A DNA stretch of 64,000 nt. Origin: Calycina herbarum (Eukaryota; Ascomycota; Leotiomycetes; Helotiales; Pezizellaceae). Positions 34,900 through 44,992 of the stretch are shown here, piece after piece. Both the position numbers and the translations under genes were made by a program. The stretch covers positions 62,001 to 126,000 of the forward strand of contig LLEY01000153.1 of assembly GCA_001414485.1 (NCBI GenBank). Direction: 5' to 3'. How positions within the stretch are numbered: the stretch's first letter is position 1; every line of letters starts with the position of its first letter. The notes under the pieces were generated by a model that was not told the DNA's origin, searched no databases, and saw only the letters and a program-made list of their open reading frames with translations.

Positions 34900-36769
34900 A
34901 CTACGAATATCATTTCATTCGACTTGTCTCAAAAGCCTTGCTTTAGCTATCATGAGTATCGCATTGCGAAGAGAAAAATGTACCCATTTCCAAGAAATAA
35001 TCTTCCAGGGCTGTATTGATTCTCGACACATTTAGTTGTCAATTTTGGATCTCCTAATAAATTTAACACGTTTCTATCATATTTCACTGAGAGATCGTTT
35101 TGGAACTTTTGGGTGTTTATGACAACTGAAATTCAAATTCATTTTAATTTCAAGGCTTGGATCGTCTTATCATCATCCTATCAATGAGAAGGTCGTCTCA
35201 TCATCAAAAATTGCAATTATTAATCTCGTTGTGAATAATAGTACGCGGGTCGTACATTTCAGAAAGATTTACATTCCACATATGCAGAGTAAAGTAGACG
35301 AGATCGAGTTATAATACTTAGCTCTCCCCGCGTACATTAGGTAGTTCGCACTTGCCTTGCTCTCGTTATTCTAACTTTTAGAGTAATTCAAAGTAAATGT
35401 CCTAAACACTTGGGACAATTAAGAATACTAACTTAGGTTTTTTAGAACAACCAACTTCAATTGTCCCAACTTAATGGAATTAGAGTGCGACTTTTAACCA
35501 TCACGAGGACGGAAAAAATTTCCCGTGTAGGGTCTGTCACGTTTGTCGCCACAGTGGCTGACCAATTACCATGCTTGATCTCCGAGGCGCTCACCGCATA
35601 TGCCAGAAGCTAGAGAAATTGTATAGCCACCTTTTATGAGCCAATAATCAATTCATCGTGCACCCCCTTAGATTCGAAGGACCAATACCAGCTTCATCAC
35701 TCCCGTCCGCCTGAATCACGATACCCCCTTTCGTCCACGAAACCCAAGGTTCTACTGGTCTCAATTACATGATGGCGCCATATCTCTGCCAATATCAAGG
35801 AGGATGTAACTTCCGTCGACTATACCATTCCTGGTACTGCAAAACACGTGAGTGAAGCAGGGCGGCATAGTGATAAGTAAACAATTCTAATACAAGCTAA
35901 TATTATTAAAATAGACACCTGCAATGCCTTTGGAATTTGTAAACAAGGTGTGGCGTTCGCTGGAGCCGAGAGATGCTATGCACGTGAGTCTTGTGCCTCT
36001 ATGTTTTTCAGTCGTCAGACAAATGTATGGTTGAGGGTTGCCCTCATACAAGGAGTAATCACCGGTTTTGTGTTTGGCGTAAGTGGCTGCCAGAGTAGGA
36101 GGGGGGCAGTGGCTAAAATTAATGCTCACATTGAGATAGACCAGGCTCAAGCTAGTGATGGTGATTGTTGTTGTGTTGTGATGTGATCCTACACCTCAGC
36201 TGGTGTGGATTTATTGCTTTAGCTGTTAGTGGGAACTGGGGAGCCGTTTTTGGGGCCACTGCATCTTTGATCGAGGCCACGGCTTAGAGATAATAAATGA
36301 ATGGTGAGATTAGAGACAAAGGAGATCTTTCTGCGATAGGAAGCAGCTGGATACGTTATGCTAGGTGCTGCCGAGAGAATTGTTTCAGGAGGAAAAAGTG
36401 CAAGTGGGTGAGGAGCGGGTGGCCGTGGAAACGATTCGCAAAATGTCTCTAACCGCGTGGCCGGCGGTATTTTCTGCAAAATACCGGGCGGTAGTGGATT
36501 CTGCTCGCACGAGATTAAGGTAGCTCTACATATACGGAAAAACAGGCCCATTTTGTACGCGGGCTCTACCACTTACCTAACATGTGAATAAGCTATTCTA
36601 GATTATTAAAACATTAACTTCTATCTAATTTAAAGCTATGATTCGTACCTATAAGTCTAAAGCAAGACCTTTTATATCTCTAGAAGAACTTTTTCCAGAA
36701 GAGAAATACAAGAATAATACACAAGGAGACTGGTATCGAAACAAAACTCGACTTCAAGCTTCCTCCCCC
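34900..36769. other. Gene-poor stretch with one MITE copy
   Basis: Contains MITE copy 2 (about 35341-35475). Open frames at 35950-36186 (+) and 36219-36572 (-) lack recognisable content and splice support. 36570-36720 is AT-rich. Nothing else supported. Confidence 0.4.
35341..35475. mobile_element. Dispersed MITE, copy 2 (internal part)
   Basis: Shares ctctcgttattctaact, gtaattcaaa, acacttgggacaatt and caattgtccca in the same order as the other copies; terminal GCGGCAGT ends are not evident. Confidence 0.6.
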
Positions 36770-37708
36770 TTACTGAGACTTCTCCTTCTCCGCATCCACC
36801 TCTCTGAGAGCTTGCTCAACAGTCGTGAACATCAATTCCGGATATCTGTCATTACCAAGTGGATCCGGCTTTCCCATCCCAGAGACCATGTTCTCCAAAT
36901 ACTGCATCCCCTGCCAGACCGGCATCAGCTTATCCTCAACCCCTCCAATAACCTTCTTCAAAATCGCGATAAACATTCTTAAAAACCCGACACTTCCAGT
37001 CCACATAGGCTTGTACTCTCTACCACGCATGCGAGTAACGAGAGCCGATAAATCATTCGCACTGAAAGAATCGCCTGCAATTCGGAGAATCTTGGGCGTA
37101 GGGTTTAGATCAGCGGCCACGGCAGCGGTAAATGCAGCAACATCCGGGACGGTAGTAGCGTCCAATTTTTGATCTGGACTACCGAAATACATGATTTTAT
37201 GCCATTTATCGTTGATCAAGGGGATTTGACTACTGGTAACTAAGCTTATAAATACTCCGTTTAAAATACTAGTCCATTTAATTCTGGAAGTATCGAGTTT
37301 AGTATAGAACTCGTATCGCAAATCGAGATTTCGGTTTGATCCAGGAATAGTCTTTATAAAATCTACAGTAAAATTGGAAGGAATAAATCATTACACTCTC
37401 GTGGCGACTAAGGCGTTGAGAAGAGCTCCTTGAACTCTTAACATAACATCTCAGAGACCTTAGAGTACGGAGACAACGGTGGTGGCGCCACTGAGGGCTT
37501 CTGTGATAGCGGGAACGTTGGTCATTTCCACTTCTGTGATGGTTACACCTGCATCGCGGAGTTGTTGGGTTCGTGATGCCAAGGTGCCGGGACGAGCGAA
37601 GGCCTTGACCATGACATTTCTTTTGCGGAGGTTAAGGGCGATGAGGGAGCCCAATTGGCCTGCTGCACCAGCTACGGCGACGAAACTTTGAGTGACGGGG
37701 GTTGCCAT
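36770..37708 (-). pseudogene. NmrA-like / isoflavone-reductase-like NAD(P)-binding oxidoreductase, killed by four nonsense codons
   Basis: One intronless frame from ATG 37708 to the stop at 36770 (312 codons) is interrupted by TAA 37462-37460, TGA 37453-37451, TAA 37393-37391 and TGA 37390-37388. Each fits a Gln (CAA) or Arg (CGA) codon changed by one C-to-T. The rest is conserved: nucleotide-binding AVAGAAGQLGSLIALNLRKR, VVSVL before the first stop, FIPSNFTVDF, PGSNRNLDLR, SILNGVF, VAAFTAAVAADLNP, LRIAGDSFSANDL and the C-terminal PVWQGMQYLENMVSGMGKPD. Intact relatives reduce aromatic or polyketide substrates with NADPH or sense redox state. A degraded relative lies at 39782. Confidence 0.85.
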
Positions 37709-38338
37709 TCTGAAGTGGTAGAGAAGGAAGGATGAGCTGTGGAATGGTGATCTTGGGTTTCTGCGCAATGACGAGTTTATATCAATCATGGCCGCTTAGA
37801 AATCCTCACGTCTGATTACGGAGATCACTCCTTTTCCATCCCTGGGATTGATCATCAGAATTTGTTCACGTTCTTTTCACTGTCTCGATTCTTTTGATGA
37901 TGCGACCGCCGTTGAGAAGCTACCGGAGACTTTGGCCAATACGTTGCAAATTGGATTTAGGACTGATAATTAGAGGTTATGGCCGGATTAGCCTAACACG
38001 AGAAATTCAGAAGCTGTTCTCCAAACTCTTTACACGCAAGTGTTGCTTGATAGAAATGGTGGCACCCAATCACGAAGTCAAAGTCTTATACCCCCCAGCA
38101 TGACTTGGATTATAGGCTAATCTTTACCCCGGATTTCATGCATACTCTTCTCATCACTTCTTATTTTAACACAACTCATCAAGCAAGACAGCATCTCAGA
38201 AGTATCATGTTGTTTGACATTCATTGTCATTCTTTCAAGAGTTCTCAAGCTATTCAATGATAAATTTCCAAACTTCCCATCCTATTCAAACATCGCAAGC
38301 TCCGATCAGCTAACCCACAGCTAGCATGAGTAGAGAAA
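37709..38338. other. Gap between NmrA pseudogene and SDR
   Basis: No gene or repeat recognised; both neighbours are on the minus strand, so this is the upstream region of the NmrA-like gene and the downstream region of the SDR. Confidence 0.4.
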
Positions 38339-39246
38339 CTACCACTTCTCAACCCAAGGTCGAATGTCAATTTCTTGAGTAAACCCAGATCTCGGCTGAG
38401 TATGAAGATGCCAGTACGTCTCAGCGATCTCAAAAATTGTCAGCACAATCAACTCAAACAGCGGGAAGATGGGAAACGTACACTCGCCGGGCTGATCTTA
38501 GCCTCTGGTCCAGCATCCTTGTGATAATCCTTAGTCCTCGGAAGATCAATAACCCCATCGATAATGACATTTGCAACATGAACACCCTTCGGCCCAAATT
38601 CTCTCGCAAGACTCTGAGCCAAAGCCCTAGCTGCAAATTTCCCAGATGCGAAACCGGAGAACTTGGCGGAACCTCGCACGGATGCTGTTGCGCCGGTGAA
38701 TAGTAGTGTTGGTGGGTATTTGTAATCTTGTTGCGTGGTTTTGAGGAGTCTAGGTAGGACGGCTTGGGCGAAAAGAAAGCCTCCTTTGCTGGAATTTATG
38801 TTAGCGTTTCACAGGGAATGATGGGAGATGGGGACTTACCCTTCTACGTTGAATGGACCCACGAATTCGGCTTCGGTTAGTTCTAAGAAGGGTTTTACAG
38901 CAGGCCTTCCACTGGCGTTGAAGATAGCTGCCTGTTTATTTGATTAGTGATCGAGATGATGTGCATTTATAATGACCGAGAATGTACTCACAGCAATGGA
39001 AGAGTCCTTTCCGAACTTCTCGTCGATTGTCTGAAAGGCATTCTTGACACTGTCTGCGTTGGAAAGATCTGTTGGGACCCCGAATGCTGAGCCTCCTTTG
39101 TTGTTAATCTCAGTAACGAGAGAATTATAACTCTCAGGAGTCCGAGCAAGAACGACGACAGGATAAGCTTCGGAGAATTTTCGTGCAACAGATGCACCCG
39201 TTCCTGGCCCTACTCCAGCGACCACTGCGTAGATTTTTGATGCCAT
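38339..39246 (-). CDS. Short-chain dehydrogenase/reductase with Phe in place of the catalytic Tyr, 4 exons, 247 aa
   Basis: Exons 39246-38992, 38931-38840, 38788-38482 and 38428-38339 join in phase. The Rossmann start reads AVVAGVGPGTGASVARKF, a glycine-rich variant near residues 7-23; NASG follows (about 90). The active-site region has S152 in TGATAS but F162-A-S-G-K166 where classical SDRs have YxxxK; FxxxK forms are common in one fungal and bacterial SDR group, so it is a subfamily trait rather than decay. The C-terminal VIIDGVIDLPRTKDY is typical of that group. Likely a cytosolic NAD(P)-dependent or non-catalytic family member. A TATA-like tatatata sits about 85 bp upstream. It is intact, unlike the neighbouring NmrA-like gene. 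Confidence 0.85.
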
Positions 39247-39781
39247 TTTTGTGTTTGGATTTAGGAAAGCTGTGGTTTGAAAATGGGTTGTTGAAGTTGC
39301 TTTGAAATGCAGTGATGATGCAAGAGCGGAGTATATATATCAACCCCTCAGCTGAATAATCAATGATGTTGACGTGCTCGAGGTATGGGTAGATTTGAAA
39401 GGGGTGTCTTTAGTCTTTAGTCAGACATAGTGCGATTACTTACAACTGTCTTCGAACTTCTTGTGCCCAGTTCTTTGCAATACACTTCTTCCTTCCACAT
39501 CTATTCGACCGCCGGGGCGGCTCTTGAACCTACTGAGGGAGGGTTCCAGTGGTTCGGCCCGACGAAATATCAGCGGGCCGCCCCGCTTTCGAAATCCCCA
39601 ACAACTAGATTACCAGATCAAATCTCACACTTATCCAACACAGGGCTGTGTGCTGCTGAAAATTAGCTTCACTTTTGCTCATACAAAATAACAACATCTT
39701 CACTACACTCCAGTACTTTCTTCGAACCAAACTCTACAGCTCAACAATAATCGCTCGGTTGCACTCTCACCCAGAAGGCAC
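39247..39781. other. SDR upstream flank
   Basis: Apart from the TATA-like element there is no recognisable gene or repeat. Confidence 0.35.
39332..39340 (-). promoter_or_regulatory. TATA-like element upstream of the SDR
   Basis: tatatatat about 85 bases upstream of the SDR start codon on the minus strand. Confidence 0.35.
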
Positions 39782-39996
39782 TTCGAAGCGCCACATGAGG
39801 TGTACAATGGATTCCTCACCGACTCAGGTCTCCCTGAGTTCGGAGCACAAGAATTATTAGAGAGTATGAGATACTCAATGAAGGCGGGTATTATGGTGAT
39901 GAGGGCTTGGGGTGGACTCACACCTTGTTAGATGAGAAACTCACCACATGGGAGGATTTCATCAAAGCTGATAAGACCTTCACTGAGCTGAACTAA
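39782..39996 (+). pseudogene. Relic of an NmrA-like protein C-terminus, frameshifted
   Basis: The frame from 39782 reads FEAPHEVYNGFLTDSGLPEF and continues to AQELLE at about 39862; the neighbouring frame then continues GGYYGDEGLGWTHTLLDEKL, TTWEDFIKADKTF and a stop at 39994-39996. The end pattern (GYYG..L.W...LLDE.LTTWE.F) is that of NmrA-like family proteins. The two halves need a one-base indel to join. No N-terminal part was found upstream. Confidence 0.5.
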
Positions 39997-40060
39997 ATTA
40001 TTGGGAATCTTTGTATATATTGAAAAGCTTGGATGATGAATCCTTCGATATGTAGAGTTG

Positions 40061-42106
40061 TTATGAGGAATATGTTACGCTGAATGTTTGGAAATATGTG
40101 GTCTCGCTTGTGATCTGGATACTTCCTGTTCCATCGATCGTGACGTACTTCCCATTCTCCTTTTTGAGTGAGTATCCCTTGCCAGCGGCAAAATCGACTG
40201 TGTAGGTTTCGGCTCTACTGGAGCTGTCAATTAGACCGGTGTGACTGCCAATGTATCGGCCATCAACTGCACTACTGATTGTGAAGGTATTGACACCATC
40301 CGCAAGACTGTGAACCACCCAACGTTGAGAAATGCTCTCGTGGTTCGAGGTGCTTTTTGAGGCAGTGAAATCTCTGGATGGCTTGCCAGTATTGGTAACA
40401 GCATAACCACCAAGTTCGAAAACAAGATATCTCCCTTCAGTCAAAGCACCCCTCATTGGTTTGAATCCTTGCTCAGAGAGAGTATTGACATCGCTCGGTT
40501 TGAACTGCGATCCATAAGGAGGCGGTGGTTGAATGACACTGTAAAGACTTTCACAATGCGAACTTCCATCATAAACACCCTCCGAATTCGTATGAGGAGC
40601 CGGTGCATTTGGTATGCTGGGAAGTGAAAAGTCGGGATTGGCGAAATCAAAGGCATTGACAAGGGAAGACATATGTTCGCGTCGCCACGGTACCATTTCA
40701 TCCGTCTTGACATTCTTCCCTTTTGCTGCTAGCCATTCCTCGATGAAGAGGATTTGAGAATTGTGATCCGCGTGTTCTGTGAAGACGGAACCGCCTCGTG
40801 TCCAGGGACTGATGATGTAAAATGGGATGCGGACGCCAGGACCACTATGTGTGTATCCCACCTTTTTGTAGGGATCTTCGAGCCATTCGCCTGGTGTTCC
40901 AGAAGGAGAGTGGTATGGTGTTACTAGCCTTTAGTCAGTATTTTTCAATAGTGGGTGATGGAGTACTCACCATGGTCACCCCATCCTCCGGACTCATCAT
41001 AAGAAATTATGAGTGCTGTTTTTGAATATGCAGCTCCCTTCGTAATAGCATCAAGAACCTTTTTCTGCAACCAAGCGCCATCTCTCGGAGAATAAGGAGG
41101 ATGCTCAGACAGCTCAGCAGGACCAATGATATACGAAATAGCGGGAAGACTTCCATTCGCAGCTTGTGCATAAAAGTCATTGAGAGTATTCCCAACCATT
41201 CCCTTATTATTCAAAGCACTTCCCTTCAAGGAGTTCTGAAATTGAGAAAACCAAGCAAGCGGATTGTCGTCGAAGTTGTCCGTGTCTTGAAAAACAGACC
41301 ACGAGACACCGGCATCCTCATAAAACTCGGCTGCGGTTTTCCAGCAAATAGGATAGCAGTTAAAACCGCCAGCTTCACAGCCCGGAGTCTCATTGTTATC
41401 AATATAAGGGTATCCACCTTCGTCCTTGGTCTGAGGAGAGCCTGGGACATTGACTGAGCCCGAGACCCATGTGACACGGTTGGGGTTGGTTGATGCAACT
41501 ACAGACTCCTATCGGGAATGTGAGTTTTTTGAAAAGCATTGGATGTAAGCAAGATGCCAAAAAGACATCGTGAACTTACCTGGTACATATCACCAACAGT
41601 CCATCCATCAGCAATAGAAAACTGAACAGGAATATCACCCCTCTGGTAGTGTCCCCAACTTGACGCCGTATTATTAGTGACCCAGTGATTGTTCAGTCCA
41701 CCATTAATTGCAGCATGGTTTTCTTGCCAGCCATTACTACCTGCGACCATACACTGCGTAGCTTCCAGGAATGTGCCACCAAGATAATTGAGGTACCACG
41801 GGAGAAGATATGAAGTATTAGAAACCACGGCTGGATTGACTTCTTGTTGCCAAACTGGTTTTCCACCATTGACTTGAACGTTGGGATCGGAGAATCCTCG
41901 TACTCCGGCCATGGTTCCAAAGTAATGATCAAAGGCTCGATTCTCTGGAATTATTTAGAAATGTTCGCTAGGGGAACAGGAGCGGGAATTTTACCTTGCA
42001 TGAAGAGTACCACATGCTCGATATCAGCTATCGACCCAGCTAAAGCCGAGTCGAGCAGCGGAAACATGACTGCAACAGCAGAGACAATTCTGGAAACGAC
42101 TGCCAT
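40061..42106 (-). CDS. Secreted phospholipase-C-type phosphoesterase (PF04185 family), 4 exons, 625 aa
   Basis: Exons 42106-41995, 41944-41580, 41508-40971 and 40923-40061 join in phase. A signal peptide is visible (MAVVSRIVSAVAVMFPLLDSALA). The start of the enzyme domain has ENRAFDHYFGTMAGVRGFSDP, the family's metal and nucleophile region, and later SYDESGGWGDHVTP and TEHADHNSQILFIEEWL, matching the acid phosphatase AcpA / phospholipase C fold. The last about 150 residues form the beta-rich C-terminal domain of non-haemolytic-type phospholipases C. Expected role: extracellular cleavage of phosphate esters or phospholipids in phosphate acquisition. The first Met of the longer open frame (42157) is upstream; 42106 is preferred because the signal peptide starts there. 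Divergent from the multicopper oxidase. Confidence 0.88.
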
Positions 42107-42880
42107 TTCGAATGAAATGTCAGTAGCAATGCTGATACGATGGTGAGAGCACAGCACCTATGGAAATATATATCAAAGGATGCCGGGTGTTCCAACAGAA
42201 GGGGCTGTCGTCGTGCATAGGTGGGACGACAAGCACCCTTGTCTATCAGAGTGAAGCTTTTCCCTCCGCTCAAGGTACGGGTCAGAAAACGTGTAGTTCA
42301 ATATGCTGAAATGATCTGCGAACACAGCAGCATCTATCCCATCTGTTCCGGGAAGAGCTCCGGGAGGTCATAAAGTGGGATGATTTATGAGGGAACATAA
42401 AGATGGAGTGCCCAAATCAGCACATTTTGTCGTAGCGGGCATCTCAAGGGCAGTGGTAGGATTTTGGATTTTGAATATAAAAATCTGGAGACGAAGTATC
42501 CAATAGCGTCTGCAGATGATTGCCCGTGGAACGCGATCCAGGTACTGTACCAACCCCGCAACATAGAGTAGGAGACGCAGCGATGCAGGTCAGCAGCAAC
42601 AGCAGCGCCACGGTTGGTTGGGAACTTCTTCCGCCTTCCTATTTACGTTAATGGGGTTACACGTGCGTGGTTGTTGGCTCACAGCCACCATGTCGCAAAG
42701 TGGGCTCATCCCGAATTGAAGCAGGAACATCTCCCAGGCCACGAACCCTTCATAGTTGAACCTCTCGAGACTTGAGATGCCCTCAAGCATTCCGAACCAA
42801 AGATAGAGTTGTTGATGTCGTTGAGGTCGTGGATGGAGGCGATGAGACGATGAGTCCGTGAGTAGAAGGATGAGCTTGAA
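42107..42880. promoter_or_regulatory. Divergent intergenic region between phosphoesterase and multicopper oxidase
   Basis: About 770 bp between two start codons pointing apart. A TATA-like tatatatt (minus strand, about 42166-42173) fits the phosphoesterase. The minus-strand open frame at 42590-42943 runs through the other start codon and has no recognisable content. Confidence 0.45.
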
Positions 42881-44992
42881 ATGAAGCAGGCGCCGGGAAA
42901 GACAGGGATCATGAAAAATGAATGGCAGGCACGACGGAGTCAAGTTGAAATCGCGTTCAACACAGGAGAAGTCGACTCCGGCCCGTCCGCGAATCTCCTC
43001 TCAGATGTCGAATCGCAAGAACCAAAAGAGTACGAGGGCGTCGCGTCACACGATCGGAGCGCCAAACTTCGGACAATTGGTCTTATCTTTGCCATCTTAT
43101 TCCTCCTCTTTTTGAGCATCTCTTCGATCAAAAGGCTTTCCTATACAAGAGCTATTTACTCCAATTCAAATCATGGGACTTGGGGATTTGACGACATCGA
43201 AAACGAGTCCCAAGAGCGAACCCTAGGAATCAAGCTACACCCTCAAAATCACGAAAATCGTCCCTCGAAAACGATAACCCACGGCTGGACCATTACCTCA
43301 GGCTATCGTTCTCCAGATGGCGTCAAGAAAAAGGTATATCTTGTAAATGGAGAATTTCCGGGCCCAACGATCGAATGCCGTTCCGGAGATCGAGTGATCA
43401 TTCATGTCAAGAACGAGTTGGAATCAGAAGGAATCTCGATCCACTGGCACGGTTTACACATGCGCAATGCCAATGCTATGGATGGTGCTGTGGGAATAAC
43501 CCAGTGTCCACTTCCCAAGGGAAGGGGTTTTACCTACGATTTTGAGGTTGATGAATATCAATCGGGGACATTTTGGTGGCATGCTCATTCTGAGATCCAG
43601 AGGGGTGACGGTATGTATGGGGGTTTGGTTGTGCACAAGCCTTTGGAGCAGAAAACCGAGGTAGAAAAGCTAGATTATGACCAAGATGTGCTTTTATTAA
43701 TTGGAGATTGGTATCATCGGAGCTCAGAAGAGGTTCTTGAGTGGTACATGAGTACGCGTGGATTTGGGAATGAGGTAAGTTCCGGTATAGTCTTCCTATT
43801 TCACCAGCCACTTACACATTATAGCCTGTACCAGATTCATTGTTGATAAACGGAGCGGGCCGTTTCCAGTGCGCAATGGCGGTTCCGGCACGGCCAGTTG
43901 AGTGTGAGGATATCGAGCCTAAAAATATGATGAGTATTCTTGGGGTATATTCCACCACTCGTTTGCGTACTGTTAATACCGGGTAAGATTACTTACCATA
44001 CATTTCAATATAATCCGCTAACAATACTTAGCTCACTTGCTGGGTTCTCCCTTGGGATCTCATCTGGAAGATTGACTCCTTCAACAATAGATGGAGATTT
44101 CAAAATTGACGGGCATCCGAGTAGCTCGGTCGGAATAATCTATCCTGGGCAAAGAACAGATTTGTTATTCAAGCCCGAGTCTTCTACGGCCCAGATCATC
44201 ATCAACCTGGATCCTGAGTATGTCTCATTGCGATTTACTTCCTGCCCTGAAACTTACATCAGCTTTAGGAATTTTAAGTTCCCCAACTTCGCGCTCCGTC
44301 CCAACCAAACATTCCCTTTTCTTTCAAGTAATAATCCTGATAACTCTTCCACAACCATCGACGCCTCGTCGTTCTTCGACCTCTCCTCGGCAATCGGTCT
44401 CCCACCCACCAACCCAATCCCCCAAGAAGTAAACCAAACTATCCTCCTCTACACCAAAACCGAAAAACTCTCAATAAACGCCAACAAACCTCTCGGATTC
44501 ATAAACCGTACCTCATGGTCCCCTCAAAACCAACCCCTAATATCCCTCCCCCGCTCTAAATGGGATTCCCACCAATTCATCCCCCATATCCCCCTCCCTA
44601 CCCCAAATTCAGTTCAATGGGTCGATATAATCCTCAATAATCTAGATGATGGTTCTCATCCTTTTCATCTTCACGGCCATCATTTTTACGTGCTGGCTTC
44701 GAGTCGTACTGATCATGGTTGGGGAAGCTACTCCCCATACGCGAATTCCGGTCCCTCTTCTCTTAAACCAGAAGTCAATTTAAAGAATCCGGTCAGGAGG
44801 GATACAGTTATGGTTCCTAGTCATGGATACGTGATTCTGAGGGTTGAGTTTCGGGATGAAGGAATTTGGATGTTTCATTGTCATGTTTTATGGCATGGTG
44901 CTAGTGGAATGGCGATGGGGTACCAGGTTGGCGGGGTGGTGGGACATGAGGGGGTTGATTTGGGGGCTGGGGAACTTTGTGAGGATTCTTGA
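42881..44992 (+). CDS. Membrane-anchored multicopper oxidase (laccase/ferroxidase-like), 3 exons, 670 aa
   Basis: Exons 42881-43774, 43825-43982 and 44032-44992 join in phase. All four copper motifs are present: HWHG (188-191), WWHAH (232-236), HPFHLHG (560-566) and HCH..WH (633-635 onward) with a Met for the type 1 site region. Instead of a signal peptide there is a charged about 65-residue N-terminus followed by a hydrophobic segment (IGLIFAILFLLFLSI, about 65-85), so a type II membrane protein with the enzyme outside or in the lumen is likely. Substrate could be phenols or a metabolite; the ferroxidase or laccase split cannot be decided by eye. Length exceeds secreted laccases by the N-terminal extension. 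Confidence 0.88.

Noticed and set aside
36219..36572. Minus-strand open frame of 117 codons, Pro/Ser-rich
   Set aside because: No recognisable product; sits in a gene-poor, partly AT-rich stretch.
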